64,000 bases of DNA from VRUE01 sp963697805 (lineage in GTDB: Bacteria; Actinomycetota; Thermoleophilia; Solirubrobacterales; 70-9). Under the pieces are notes generated by a model. The model saw only the letters and a list, made by a program, of their open reading frames with translations, was not told where the DNA came from and made no database searches. Numbering within the stretch: the first letter of the stretch is position 1; each line of letters begins with the position of its first letter. Below, one piece after another: positions 30,547 to 42,317 of this stretch. Where the stretch lies: positions 124,001 through 188,000 of the forward strand of contig CAVOPB010000001.1 in NCBI GenBank assembly GCA_963697805.1. Direction: 5' to 3'. A program made the translations under genes and the position numbers.

Positions 30547-33186
30547 TCACTTCGCCTCGAGCCAGTCCTTACCGACGCCGATGTCGACCTCGAGCGCCGG
30601 GTTGAGCTGGTACGCGGCGCACATCTCGCGCCGCACCAGCTCGACCGCGTCGTCCATCTCCCCCGGCGGGCCCTCGAACAGGAGCTCGTCGTGGATCTGG
30701 AGGACGAGGCGGGTCTTCCCCCCCCACTCCCTCAAGGCCCGCTGACAGCGGACCATCGCGGCCTTGATGATGTCGGCGGCGGTCCCCTGGATCACGGTGT
30801 TGACCGCAAGCCGCTCGCCCAGCCTGCGGGTGTTGGGGTTGCTGGAGCGAAGCTCTGGGATCGGCCGGCGACGGCCCATCAGGGTGCGGACGTAGCCCTC
30901 CTCCTGCGCGCGCTCGACCACCTCATCGCGGAAGGCGCGGACCGCCGGGAACCGCTCGAGGTAGCGGGCGACGAACTCCTCCCCCTCGTTGCGGGGGATG
31001 TTGAGGCGGTCGGCGAGGCCGAAGCCGGTCAGCCCGTAGACGATCCCGAAGTTGACCATCTTCGCCTTCGAGCGCTGACCGACGTCGACCTCATCGCGGT
31101 CGATCCCGAAGACCTCCGCCGCGGTCGCGGCGTGGACGTCTTCGCCCGCCGCGAAGATCTCCTTCAGGACCCCCTCGTCGGCGACGTGGGCGAGGACCCG
31201 GAGCTCGACCTGGCTGTAGTCGGCCGAGAGCAGGCGGGCACCGCGCTCGGCGACGAAGCAGGCGCGGACCGGGCGGCCGATCTCGGTCCGGATCGGGATG
31301 TTCTGAAGGTTGGGGTTGGTGCTCGATAGGCGGCCGGTCGTCGTCGAGGCCTGATTGAACGTCGTGTGGACGCGGCCGGTGTCGGGGTCGATCAGCTCCG
31401 GCAGCGAGTCGAGGTAGGTGCTCTTCAGCTTGCTCAGCTCGCGCCAGCTCTCGATCTTCTCGACGATCGGGTGCTCGTCGCGGATCTGGGCGAGCACCCG
31501 GGCGTCGGTCGAGAAGCCGGTTTTTCCCCTGCGTTTGCGGCTCAGCCCCAGCTTCTCGAAGAGGATACGGCCGACCTGCTGCGGCGAGCCGATCGTGAAC
31601 TCCTCCTCGGCAAGCCCGAAGATCTCGCGTTCCAGCGTCTCGATCCGCTCGCCGAAGCCGGCCCCGACCTCGGCCAGCCGCTCGGCGTCGAGCTTCAGCC
31701 CCTCCCGCTCCATCGCGGCGAGGACGTGGACCAGCGGCAGCTCGATCTCGCGCAGCAGGGGCGCCAGCTCGAGCTCCTGGATGCGGGGCCGCTGGGCATC
31801 GGCAAGGGCGGCGAGGAGGCGCGCCTCCTCGGCGGGGTCGAGGCCGGCTTCCGGCTCCTCGCCCAGCGCGAGCTGGCCGTCGTCGGATTCACCGCCATCT
31901 TTCCCCGCCCCCTCGGCGAGGCCGATGCCCGCGTCGGCGGCGAGCTCGGCCAACTCGTAGGTGCGCCGCTGTGGCTCGAGCAGGTAGGCGGCGAGCATCG
32001 TGTCGTGATCGAGCTCGAGCTCGACCCCCTCGCGCGCGGCGGCGGCGAGGAGGCCGTGCCGACCACCTCCGAGAGACTTCAGGTCGTGCCCGGTGATCGG
32101 GCGGTCGCCGAGCGCGACGGCGAGCCCGTCGAGGGTCGAGGAGCCAGCGACGATCCTGTCGCCCTGCGCGGCGGCCCAGCGGTCGCCGTCGATCGCAATC
32201 GCCGCTCCGCCCTCGCGCAGATCCTCGGGCGTGCCCTCGACGACCTCGACCTCGAGCTCGGTCTCGACGCTGCGGCCGGGAACGGCGTCGTCGTCGGGAA
32301 GGCCCTCCTCGAGCCTTTCCATCACCGCCCGCAGCTCGAACTCACGCATGAACTCGCGCAGGGTGCTGCGGTCAGGGCTGACGCCCATCACCTCGCCGAA
32401 ATCGATGCCCGTCTCGACGTCGAACTGCAGGGTCGCCAGCTGTTTCGAGACCCGCGCGTCCTCGGCGTGCTCGACCAGGTTCTGCTTGCGTTTCGCCCCG
32501 GAGACCTTCTCGACGTTGGCGAGGACCTCCTCGAGCGAGCCGAACTCCCGCAGCAGCTGGGCGCCCGTCTTCTCGCCGATCCCGGGGACGCCGGGGATGT
32601 TGTCGGAGGTGTCGCCTTTGAGGCCGATCAGGTCGGTGACCAGCTCGGGCGAGACGCCGTAGCGCTCGATCACGCCGTCGCGGTCGTAGACCTTGGTCTC
32701 GGTGACGCCGCGAGAGGTGGTCATCACCCGGATCCCGTCGCCGACAAGCTGGTAGACGTCACGGTCGCCGGAGACGACCATCACCGGGATCCCCTCCTCC
32801 TGCGCCCGCCGCGCCAGCGTCCCGATCACGTCGTCGGCCTCGTAGCCCTCGACCCTGACGTTGGTGTAGCCGAAGGCCTCGATCAGGGGCAGCAGGTGCG
32901 GCCACTGCTCGCGCAGCAGATCGGGACGCGGCGGCCGCTGGGCCTTGTAGGGCTCATACGTCTTCTCCCGCCCCGACATCCCCGCGTCCCAGGCGGCGAT
33001 CAGACCCGCCGGCTTGTGCTCGACGACGATTTTCCCCAGCATCGAGGCGAGCCCGTAGATCGCGTTCGTCGGCCTGCCGTCCGCGGTCGCGATCGACTCC
33101 GGCAGCGCGAAGAACGCGCGGTAGGCGAGCGAGTTCCCGTCGAGGAGGAAGAGCTCGTTGCCGTTCTTCGCCGCGTCGTCGGCCAT
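30547..33186 (-). CDS. polA: DNA polymerase I
   Basis: 879 residues from an ATG; a GTG and a TTG shortly upstream (to 33195) are possible alternatives. The 5'-nuclease domain comes first (FLLDGNSLAYRAFFALP, VVSGDRDVYQLV, LKGDTSDNIPGVPGIGEKTG). The central 3'-5' exonuclease fold is degraded: the DxE, NxxxD and YxxxD acids are not all in place (AIAIDGDRWAA, TGHDLKSLG), so proofreading is probably absent. The polymerase domain is complete: motif A LLSADYSQVELRVLAH, motif B RSKAKMVNFGIVYGLTGFGL, motif C LVLQIHDELLFEGP. It acts in repair and Okazaki-fragment maturation. Confidence 0.96.
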   Translation of the reverse strand: MADDAAKNGNELFLLDGNSLAYRAFFALPESIATADGRPTNAIYGLASMLGKIVVEHKPAGLIAAWDAGMSGREKTYEPYKAQRPPRPDLLREQWPHLLPLIEAFGYTNVRVEGYEADDVIGTLARRAQEEGIPVMVVSGDRDVYQLVGDGIRVMTTSRGVTETKVYDRDGVIERYGVSPELVTDLIGLKGDTSDNIPGVPGIGEKTGAQLLREFGSLEEVLANVEKVSGAKRKQNLVEHAEDARVSKQLATLQFDVETGIDFGEVMGVSPDRSTLREFMREFELRAVMERLEEGLPDDDAVPGRSVETELEVEVVEGTPEDLREGGAAIAIDGDRWAAAQGDRIVAGSSTLDGLAVALGDRPITGHDLKSLGGGRHGLLAAAAREGVELELDHDTMLAAYLLEPQRRTYELAELAADAGIGLAEGAGKDGGESDDGQLALGEEPEAGLDPAEEARLLAALADAQRPRIQELELAPLLREIELPLVHVLAAMEREGLKLDAERLAEVGAGFGERIETLEREIFGLAEEEFTIGSPQQVGRILFEKLGLSRKRRGKTGFSTDARVLAQIRDEHPIVEKIESWRELSKLKSTYLDSLPELIDPDTGRVHTTFNQASTTTGRLSSTNPNLQNIPIRTEIGRPVRACFVAERGARLLSADYSQVELRVLAHVADEGVLKEIFAAGEDVHAATAAEVFGIDRDEVDVGQRSKAKMVNFGIVYGLTGFGLADRLNIPRNEGEEFVARYLERFPAVRAFRDEVVERAQEEGYVRTLMGRRRPIPELRSSNPNTRRLGERLAVNTVIQGTAADIIKAAMVRCQRALREWGGKTRLVLQIHDELLFEGPPGEMDDAVELVRREMCAAYQLNPALEVDIGVGKDWLEAK

Positions 33187-33381
33187 CACCGTCAACTCTA
33201 TGAGGCGCGGCAGAGCACCTCCTCGTTCAGGGGGCGCGGAATGGGTGTGCGGGGTTCAGCAGGGTTCGTTCCAGCGATGCCCGCGTGGCGGCGCCGGTAC
33301 GGCCTCTACGCCCCGGCAGAGGGGACGATTGTCGTCCACGAGGGATCACGAAGCCCGAGCCGCGACCGCGAATCTGATTCG

Positions 33382-34857
33382 ATGCTCCGAATGGCCGTCA
33401 GCGCTCAATACAGCGTCACGATCCGGGTAGAGCTCGACGCGCGGCAGGAGCCGCTCGGGAAACTGACAGCTGTGATCGCCGAGGCAGGGGGTCAGCTCCA
33501 GGGAGTCGATCTGGTTCCGGGCGCCGGCGGCGAGGGAAAAAGGGTGCGCGAGTTCACGATCGACGCCCGCGACCGCGAGCACTGGGAGCGGATCCTGCGG
33601 GCGATCGGGTCGACCCGCGGCGCCAAGGTCCTCGACTACGTCGATCGCACGATGCAGATGCACCGCGGCGGCAAGATCTCGGTCGAGAACAAGTACCCGT
33701 TGAAGACGCGCGACGACCTCTCGATGGCCTACACACCCGGCGTGGCGCGGGTCTGCGAGGACATCCACGCCGACCGCTCGAAGGCGTTCGAGTACACGAT
33801 CAAGAAGAACACCGTCGCCGTCGTCTCCGACGGCAGCGCGGTCCTCGGCCTCGGCAACATCGGGCCCGAGGCGGCGATGCCGGTGATGGAGGGCAAGGCG
33901 ATGCTGTTCAAGGAGTTCGCCGGCGTCGACGCCTTCCCGATCTGCCTCGACACTCAGGACGCCGGCGAGATCATCAAGGCGGTCGAACTGATCGCGCCGA
34001 CCTTCGGCGGCATCAACCTCGAGGACATTTCCGCGCCGCGCTGTTTCGAGATCGAGGACCGACTGAAGGAGTCCATAGATATTCCCGTGTTTCATGACGA
34101 TCAGCACGGGACCGCGGTGGTGACGATGGCGGCGCTCTTCAACGCGCTTAAGATCACCGGCAAGCCGATCGAGGAGCTGCGGGTGCTGGTGGTTGGGCTC
34201 GGCGCCGCGGGGGTAGCGGTGACCAAGATGATGCTCGCCTCGGGGGTAACCCACATCGTCGGCTGCGACCGCCAGGGCGCGCTCTCTACCAGCCGCGAGG
34301 ACTACCAGTCCGGCACGATGACCGAGATCAAGCGCTGGTACGCGGAGAACTCGAATCCCGACCAGATCAGCGGCCAGCCCGACGAGGTGATCGAGGGGAT
34401 GGATCTGTTCGTCGGCCTCTCCGGGCCGGGGATCATCAAGCCGGAGTCACTGGAGAAGATGAACGACGACGCGATCGTCTTCGCGATGGCCAACCCGAAC
34501 CCCGAGGTGATGCCCGAGGACGCTGCGCCCTACACGCGGATCATGGCCACCGGGCGCTCCGACTATCCGAACCAGATCAACAACGTCCTCGCCTTCCCGG
34601 GAATCTTCCGCGGCGCTCTGGACGCCGGAGCCCCTGGGATCACCGAGGAGATGAAGCTCGCGGCCGCGAAGGGGATCGCGATGGCCGTCACCGAGGAGGA
34701 TCTCTCCGAGGACTACATCATCCCCAGCGTCTTCAACCGCGAAGTCGCCCCGCAGGTGGCGAAGGCTGTCGTCGAGGAGGCCAAGCGGGAGGGCATCGCC
34801 CGCTTCAGCGAGGAGACCGGGACCTTTTCCACGGTGGAGACGACGCCGAACCCGTGA
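33382..34857 (+). CDS. NAD-type malic enzyme with N-terminal ACT domain
   Basis: 491 residues. An ACT domain (residues about 8-90, QYSVTIRVELDARQEPLGKL) precedes the malic enzyme core: MAYTPGVARVCEDI, KNTVAVVSDGSAVLGLGNIG with the catalytic region, PVFHDDQHGTAVV for the divalent metal, the Rossmann loop VVGLGAAGVAV, and ANPNPE. It oxidatively decarboxylates malate to pyruvate; the ACT domain suggests control by an amino acid or related ligand. Two ATGs (33382 and 33391) are possible starts; neither has a strong ribosome site. The stop overlaps the epimerase start by four bases. Confidence 0.93.
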   Translation: MLRMAVSAQYSVTIRVELDARQEPLGKLTAVIAEAGGQLQGVDLVPGAGGEGKRVREFTIDARDREHWERILRAIGSTRGAKVLDYVDRTMQMHRGGKISVENKYPLKTRDDLSMAYTPGVARVCEDIHADRSKAFEYTIKKNTVAVVSDGSAVLGLGNIGPEAAMPVMEGKAMLFKEFAGVDAFPICLDTQDAGEIIKAVELIAPTFGGINLEDISAPRCFEIEDRLKESIDIPVFHDDQHGTAVVTMAALFNALKITGKPIEELRVLVVGLGAAGVAVTKMMLASGVTHIVGCDRQGALSTSREDYQSGTMTEIKRWYAENSNPDQISGQPDEVIEGMDLFVGLSGPGIIKPESLEKMNDDAIVFAMANPNPEVMPEDAAPYTRIMATGRSDYPNQINNVLAFPGIFRGALDAGAPGITEEMKLAAAKGIAMAVTEEDLSEDYIIPSVFNREVAPQVAKAVVEEAKREGIARFSEETGTFSTVETTPNP

Positions 34858-35759
34858 AGGTTCTCGTCACCGGAGCCAGCGGCTTCATCGGGTCGGCGCT
34901 GTGCGACTCACTGCTGGCACGGGGCGACACCGTGGTCGGCCTCACCCGCGACCCTCGCCGGGCGCGGAGCACCAACCCGACGGTCATCTGGCATAGCTGG
35001 GAGCCGATGCTCGAACGCCCGGCGGCGGAGGCCTTCGACGGTGTCGACGCGGTCGTCAATCTGGTCGGCGAGAAGATCAACCAGCGCTGGACCGAGGAGT
35101 CCAAACAGCGAATCCTGGAGAGCCGCCGGACCGCCACCCACAACCTGATCGGCACGATCACCGGTCTCGAGCAAAAGCCCTCGGTCCTCGCCAACCAGGC
35201 GGCGATCGGGTTCTACGGGGACCGCGGCGACGCGATCGTCGACGAGTCCTCGGATCCGGGAGAGGGCTACGACTCCGAGGTCGTGCGCGAGTGGGAAAAG
35301 GCGGCCCGCGAGGTCGAGCCGACCGGCGTCCGGCTCGTCATCGTCCGCACCGGCCACGTCCTCGACGCCGACGATGGCTTCCTCGGCGCCCTCCTCCCCC
35401 CGTTCAGGCTCGGCGTCGGCGGGCCGCTCGCCGGCGGCGGCCAGTACGTGTCCTGGATCCACATCGCCGACGAGATCGGGATCCTGACCTGGGCGATCGA
35501 TAACCGGGAGGTGAGCGGCGTGATCAACTCGACCGCACCCAACCCGGTGACCAACCGCGAGTTCTCGCACGCGCTCGGCCGTGCGCTCAACCGCCCGGCG
35601 GCCATGCCCGTCCCCGGCCTGGTCCTCGATCTCAAATTCGGCCGCGAGTTCGGCCAGGTGCTGCGCGGAGGACAGCGTGTCTTCCCGCGCCGTGCCCTCG
35701 ATCTCGGCTACGAGTTCCGCTTCTCCGACGTCGACGCGGCGCTCGAGGACCTGCTCTAG
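34854..35759 (+). CDS. TIGR01777-family NAD-dependent epimerase (YfcH-like)
   Basis: 301 residues from a GTG inside the end of the malic enzyme gene. The Rossmann start VLVTGASGFIGSALC is followed by VNLVGEKINQRWTEESKQRI, QAAIGFYGDRGD, the motif YVSWIHIADEIG and a C-terminal DUF1731 region (LDLGYEFRFSDVDAALEDLL). These are the marks of the YfcH/SDR39U1-like family. Substrate unknown. The coupling to malic enzyme is positional only. Confidence 0.9.
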   Translation: MKVLVTGASGFIGSALCDSLLARGDTVVGLTRDPRRARSTNPTVIWHSWEPMLERPAAEAFDGVDAVVNLVGEKINQRWTEESKQRILESRRTATHNLIGTITGLEQKPSVLANQAAIGFYGDRGDAIVDESSDPGEGYDSEVVREWEKAAREVEPTGVRLVIVRTGHVLDADDGFLGALLPPFRLGVGGPLAGGGQYVSWIHIADEIGILTWAIDNREVSGVINSTAPNPVTNREFSHALGRALNRPAAMPVPGLVLDLKFGREFGQVLRGGQRVFPRRALDLGYEFRFSDVDAALEDLL

Positions 35760-36377
35760 GCCCCGCCCGAGAGTTCTTCGTCAACCACTTCGCGCAGGTT
35801 CCCCGCGTCGCCGGCGGCTTCGATCGCGTTGAGGATCTTTGCCATGGCCGGACCGCCGGACATCCCCGACACCTGGGCGATCCCGGCCGCTTCGAGGATC
35901 GTGCTCGAGAACCTGGTCGCCTGCGGGCTCGTCTCGCCGATGTAGCCGACCGTGGTCGAGTCTTCGGTCGCCCGGCGCGCGTTGGCGCCGACGCCGGCGA
36001 GCGTCCATTTCCCGCCGTCGGCGGCGCTGTCGATACAGAGCACCTGCACCTGCACCTGCACCTGCCCTGCGCCGGCGCCGTGGCGCTCCAGCTCCCGCCT
36101 CGCGCCTCCGCACTGGGCCCTGCCCGCTCCACCTTCAGGCCCGCTCAACGGCCCACTCACGTAAACCGCAACCGTCGCACCCATATCCACCCCTTCCCCC
36201 GCCCCACATCCGAGGATTCCAACTATCGAGGCCGCAGCTCCCACGAGGAGTACTGATTTGGCTCGGGGCCGGGGGGGGCGGTGGTCCCCCCTTCGGAACT
36301 TGTGAGCCAGGCAGGCAAGCACCCTTTCCAACGGACTGACGCGGGTTCCGCGGGGGGGTCCCCCGCCCCACCCCGAC

Positions 36378-36385
<8 letters not shown>
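35756..36385 (-). CDS. Truncated Leu/Ile/Val-type binding lipoprotein, start uncertain
   Basis: The C-terminal 150 residues read like lobe 1 of a Peripla_BP_6 receptor: VAVYVSGPLSGPEGGAG, WTLAGVGANARRATEDSTTVGYIGE and AAGIAQVSGMSGG. A lipobox-like segment SIVGILGC precedes it. The second lobe is absent; a full protein would be near 350-400 residues. The first 45 codons of the open frame (TTG start at 36385) are largely encoded by a long imperfect palindrome (36275-36369), so the true start may be a GTG downstream of it, or the palindrome has replaced the original 5' end. A (CACCTG)4 run at 36041-36064 adds QVQVQVQV. Possibly a decaying gene. Confidence 0.55.
36041..36064. repeat. CACCTG hexamer tandem repeat, four copies
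   Basis: Four perfect copies of CACCTG. In the minus-strand reading frame they add a Gln-Val run to the truncated binding protein. Six-base units keep the frame, so copy number can vary without breaking the gene. Confidence 0.85.
36275..36369. repeat. Long imperfect palindrome between pfk and the truncated lipoprotein
   Basis: Arms of 25 bases (36275-36299 and 36345-36369) match at 21 positions and enclose a 45-base centre. The left arm opens GGGGCGGTGG; the right closes CCCCGCCCC. It overlaps the 5' part of the open frame of the lipoprotein fragment, ending nine bases short of the pfk stop codon. Confidence 0.7.
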
Positions 36386-37406
<1,021 letters not shown>

Positions 37407-37427
37407 GCCGGGGAGGTTAGCGGCGCG

Positions 37428-37577
37428 CTATTCGGGCTTCGGTGCCGCGATCCGGATGATCGCGCCGATCAGGAGGACCGTGAAGAAGATCAGGCCCGCT
37501 ACCGGGCCGCCCTGGCCGATCGAGTAGGAGCATGTCGCCGCCGCGAGCGCCAGAAAGATTGTCACGACCATTCCCAT
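37428..37577 (-). CDS. Small 49-residue membrane protein
   Basis: A short open frame in the gap between trpA and the phosphofructokinase gene, same direction. It begins MGMVVTIFLALAAATCSY, then a Gly-rich turn and a second hydrophobic helix (GLIFFTVLLIGAIIRIA) and ends APKPE. Two helices of about 17-20 residues with a short loop make a hairpin-shaped membrane peptide. A second in-frame ATG follows two codons later. I do not recognise it. The frame, spacing (13 bases after the trpA stop, 21 before pfk) and hydrophobic pattern argue it is real. Confidence 0.65.
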   Translation of the reverse strand: MGMVVTIFLALAAATCSYSIGQGGPVAGLIFFTVLLIGAIIRIAAPKPE

Positions 37578-37590
37578 TGCGGCGTGCAGC

Positions 37591-38380
37591 TTATCCGCCC
37601 AATGCGACGCGCGTCTCGCGCAGGAACTCGCCGACGGCCTCGGCCGCCTCCGCCGCCGAGGAGGCCTCGGCAGCGGCGCGAACGAGGCGGCTGCCGATGA
37701 TCACGCCGTCGGCCTGTTCGCCGACTTTCGCCGCCTGGGCAGGGGTGCCGATCCCGAACCCGACCGCGACCGGGACCTCGGAATCGGCCTTCGCCGCCGC
37801 GATCAGATCGGCCAGTCCGCCGGGAAGCTGGTCCCGCTCGCCGGTCGTCCCGACGGTCGAGACGACGTAGACGAAGCCCCTGGCGGCGGCGCAGATCTGC
37901 GCCCTCCGCTTGGGAGAGGTGGTCGGGGCCAACAGCGGGATCAGGTTGAGGCCAGCGCCGGCCAGCGCCTCGCGCGTGCGGTCCCCCTCACCGAGCGGCA
38001 GATCGGGCACGATCGCCCCCGCCGCGCCAGCGCCCGCGGCGCGGCGGGCGAACTCCTCGGCCCCACCCTTGGCGAGGACCATGTTCGCGTAGGCCATCAG
38101 CACCACCGGGACCCGCTTGGCGACCGACTCGCAGACCTCCAGCGCGGACTCCATGCTCGCCCCGGCGGCCAGGGCGGCGGTGGCCGCGGCGTGGATCGTC
38201 GGGCCGTCGGCGAGCGGGTCCGAGAAGGGAATGCCGAGCTCGATCAGGTCGGCGCCGTTCTCGGCGTAGGAGGCGGCGACCGCGAGCGAGGACTCGTGGT
38301 CGGGAAAGCCGGCCATCATGTAGGGCATCAGGGCGGCACGACCCTCCGCCCGGGCGACGTCGAAGGCCGCCGCGATCGAC

Positions 38381-38388
<8 letters not shown>
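37591..38388 (-). CDS. trpA: Tryptophan synthase alpha chain
   Basis: 265 residues. TrpA cleaves indole-3-glycerol phosphate to indole. The catalytic Glu is in LIELGIPFSDPLADGPTI, the catalytic Asp region is IVPDLPLGE, and the phosphate loop reads GFGIGTPAQA. Its start overlaps the trpB stop by eight bases. Last biosynthetic gene of the trp unit. Confidence 0.96.
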
Positions 38389-39543
<1,155 letters not shown>

Positions 39544-39547
<4 letters not shown>

Positions 39548-40179
39548 GGGCCGGGGACGCTAGCCGGTTGCGCAGCCTCGAAGAAGGCGGTCATCGCGGC
39601 GTGGTCCTTGCGGCCGGGCTCGGCCTCGACGCCGCTGGCGACGTCGACCGCGTATGGGTGCGTGACGGCGATCGCCTCGGCGACGTTCTCGGGCCGCAGG
39701 CCGCCGGCGACGATCGCCGGCACTTCGGAGCGATGCTCCCGCAGCAGGCCCCAGTCGAAGCTCTCGCCGCTGCCACCCCACAGGCCCTTGCCGCGGCGAT
39801 CGAAGAGGTGGAAGTCTGTGCGGAGCGCCTCGGCGGCGTGGATGTCGGCGGCGCTGGCGACGTGGATCGCCTTGATCACCTTGACCCCCGTCCGCCGCGC
39901 CGTCTCGGCGCAGAACGACGGGCCCTCTTCGCCGTTCAGTTGGACCATCGTCAGCCCGGCATCCTCGACGGCGGCCGCGACCTCGTCGAGCTCGGGATTG
40001 ACGAAGACGCCGACGACCTCACACTTGCGGCGGAACGCGGCGGAGATCGCGACCGCTTCGGCCGGCTCGCAGAACCGCGGGCTCTCGCGGTAGTGGATCA
40101 GCCCGAGCGCCCACGCACCGAGCCTGACCCCCTCGGCCGCATCGTCGAGATTGGTGATGCCGCAGAACTTGACTCTCAC
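39544..40179 (-). CDS. trpF: Phosphoribosylanthranilate isomerase
   Basis: 211 residues. Begins MRVKFCGITNLDDA, with the catalytic Cys in KFCGI and the general-acid Asp near FHLFDRRGKGLWGG; the phosphate-binding end reads IVAGGLRPENV and ASGVEAEPGRKDH. It catalyses the Amadori rearrangement of PRA. Streptomycetes and mycobacteria lack trpF and use the dual-function PriA; a dedicated trpF here fits a deeper actinomycete lineage. Confidence 0.95.
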
Positions 40180-40201
40180 AAACTGAGAGTACGGGGCGCG
40201 G

Positions 40202-41422
40202 CTAGTGGGCGGGTGATTCGGCCGCTTCGACCGAGGAGGGCCTGACGCCGAGCGTCACCGTGACCGTCTTCGTCGAGTCGCCGCGGACGAGCTTGACTTC
40301 GATCGTTTCGCCGGGCTTGGCGGAGTTGACGATGTTGACGACGTCTTCCATTCCCGTGACCTTCTTGCCCTCGATTTCGGTGATGATGTCGCCGCCGAGC
40401 CGCAGTTCGGCGCCTTCGATCGTCGCCGAGGTGTCGCCGCCGCGGATGCCGGCGTTGTCGGCGGGGCCGCCGCCGACGACTTCGGAGACGAGCACCCCCT
40501 CGTCGACCGGCAGCTTCAGGGCGCTGACCAGCTCCGGGGTGAGGCTGCCGCCGCTGATCCCGAGATAGGCGTGCTTGACTTCGCCGTGCTCCTCGAGCTG
40601 GCGGACGACTTCGCGGGCGGTGTTGATCGGCACCGCGAACCCGATCCCCACGTTGCCGTCGTTACCGGTGTTCTGGATCTGGGAATTGATTCCGATCACC
40701 TGGCCTTCCTCGTCGATAAGGGGGCCGCCGGAGTTGCCGGGGTTGATCGCGGCGTCGGTCTGGATCACATGCGAGATCGAGAAGCCGTTCGGAGCTTCGA
40801 TCTGGCGCTGCAGGGCGGAGACGATGCCGCTGGTGACGGTGCGGTCGAGCCCGAACGGGTTGCCGATCGCGACAACGGGATCGCCGACTTCGACCTTCGA
40901 GGAGTCGCCGAGGGCGAGCGGGTGCAGTTCGTCTTCGGCGGCGTCGACCTTGATCAGGGCGACGTCGGTCGCCGGGTCGGCGCCGACGACTTCGGCCGTG
41001 TAGGTCTTGTCGGACGCGCCGAGCCGGACTTCGATCTTGTTGGCGCCTTCGACGACGTGGGCGTTGGTGACGATGTGGCCCTCGGTGTCGATCAGGAAGC
41101 CGGATCCGGTCGCGACGCCGCCACCCTGTTCTTCGGGCACGCCGAACGGGCTGAGTTCCTGGTGGGGACTCTGCTGGGCGCTGATGAAGGCGACACCCTG
41201 GCCGTCGCGGCGGTAGATCTGGTTGATCAGATTGCCGTCGCCTTCTTCGGAGCCGCGATCGGCGATCGGGGCCGAGAGGGCGGCGACTTCACTGCTCGGG
41301 GTCGCGCTGTCCGCATTGACCCAGCCGGCCGCGATCGCGAGCCAGAAGAAGAGGGCGACGGTGACGCCGCCGAGAAGGGCCGAGCCGAACGGGGTGCGGA
41401 TGATTCGTTTTGCGGTGGTCAC
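40202..41422 (-). CDS. HtrA/DegP-type serine protease with one PDZ domain
   Basis: 406 residues. One N-terminal transmembrane helix anchors an extracytoplasmic trypsin-like domain with the full triad: His in GHIVTNAHVVEG, Asp in DPATDVALIKVD, Ser in NPGNSGGPLIDEEG. A single PDZ domain follows (YLGISGGSLTPELV onward). Such proteases degrade or refold damaged exported proteins. It stands in the middle of the trp unit, between trpC and trpF, with 73 bases before it and 22 after, so it probably has its own promoter as well. Confidence 0.95.
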   Translation of the reverse strand: MTTAKRIIRTPFGSALLGGVTVALFFWLAIAAGWVNADSATPSSEVAALSAPIADRGSEEGDGNLINQIYRRDGQGVAFISAQQSPHQELSPFGVPEEQGGGVATGSGFLIDTEGHIVTNAHVVEGANKIEVRLGASDKTYTAEVVGADPATDVALIKVDAAEDELHPLALGDSSKVEVGDPVVAIGNPFGLDRTVTSGIVSALQRQIEAPNGFSISHVIQTDAAINPGNSGGPLIDEEGQVIGINSQIQNTGNDGNVGIGFAVPINTAREVVRQLEEHGEVKHAYLGISGGSLTPELVSALKLPVDEGVLVSEVVGGGPADNAGIRGGDTSATIEGAELRLGGDIITEIEGKKVTGMEDVVNIVNSAKPGETIEVKLVRGDSTKTVTVTLGVRPSSVEAAESPAH

Positions 41423-41495
41423 GGTTTGGAATCGTGAGGGCAGCCGCTGAGATCAGTCTTAAAGCGCCCGAAAAATCTCCTAAAGATGCGAGGGC

Positions 41496-42302
41496 CTAGG
41501 GCAGGTGGTGCTCGCGAGTGGCTTCGTCGAGCCCGGTCAGCTCCCGTGTCAGCGCTTCGGGATCGCTCGAGCGCATCAGGGCCTCGCCGATCAGGACGGC
41601 GTCGACCCCGATCCGCTCGAGCTCCTCGAGCTCGTCGCCTCCGGTGATCCCGCTCTCGGCGACGACCGTCTTCCCGGCCGGCACGTCCGGCATCAGCTCG
41701 TAGGTGGTCCTCGTGTCGACGACCCCGGAGTCGAGGTCGCGGTTGTTGATGCCGATCACGTCGGCATCGAATTGCAGCGCCCGCTCGAGCTCGGCGCTGT
41801 CGTGAACCTCGACCAGGCAGTCGAGGTCGAGGCCGCGCGCCTCATCGTGGATCGAGCGCAGCTCGTCGTCGCCTAAGGCGCGGACGATCAGCAGCACCGC
41901 GTCGGCCCCGTGGACAGCCGCCTCGTAGAGCTGGTAGGGATCGATGAGGAAGTCCTTGCGGAGGATCGGCAGGTCGCAGGCCTCGCGGGCGGCGCGCAGA
42001 TCCTCGAGCGAGCCGCCGAAGCTCCCCTCCTCGGTCAGGATCGAGAGCGCGGCGGCGCCGCCGCGCTCGTAGGCCCCGACCTGCTCGGCAAGATCGGCCG
42101 CGGCGGCGATCTCGCCGGCGCTGGGCGAACGCCGCTTGAACTCTGCGATCAGCGAGAGGCCCGGTCGGACCAGGGCCTCGCTGAAGGGCCGGTCGCGGCC
42201 ACGGTCGGGAAGCCTCGACTCGAGGTCGGCCTGAGGAGTCTCCCGCCGACGCTGGTCCACCCCGTCCCGCGCTGCGGAGATGAGCTGCTCGATCATTCCC
42301 AC
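41496..42302 (-). CDS. trpC: Indole-3-glycerol phosphate synthase
   Basis: 268 residues. Ring closure of CdRP to indole-3-glycerol phosphate. The substrate-binding motif LIAEFKRRSPSAG, the catalytic ALSILTEEGSFGG and LRKDFLIDPYQLYEA, plus VIGINNRDLDSGVVD and VAESGI are all present. The frame opens with a GTG; an ATG two codons in (42296) may be the true start. Confidence 0.96.
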   Translation of the reverse strand: MGMIEQLISAARDGVDQRRRETPQADLESRLPDRGRDRPFSEALVRPGLSLIAEFKRRSPSAGEIAAAADLAEQVGAYERGGAAALSILTEEGSFGGSLEDLRAAREACDLPILRKDFLIDPYQLYEAAVHGADAVLLIVRALGDDELRSIHDEARGLDLDCLVEVHDSAELERALQFDADVIGINNRDLDSGVVDTRTTYELMPDVPAGKTVVAESGITGGDELEELERIGVDAVLIGEALMRSSDPEALTRELTGLDEATREHHLP

Positions 42303-42317
42303 TTGAAGGAGAACAGC

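Noticed and set aside
31366..33381. Open frame extending the malic enzyme upstream by 670 codons
   Set aside because: It lies antisense to polA and has no conserved content; the real start is at the ACT domain.
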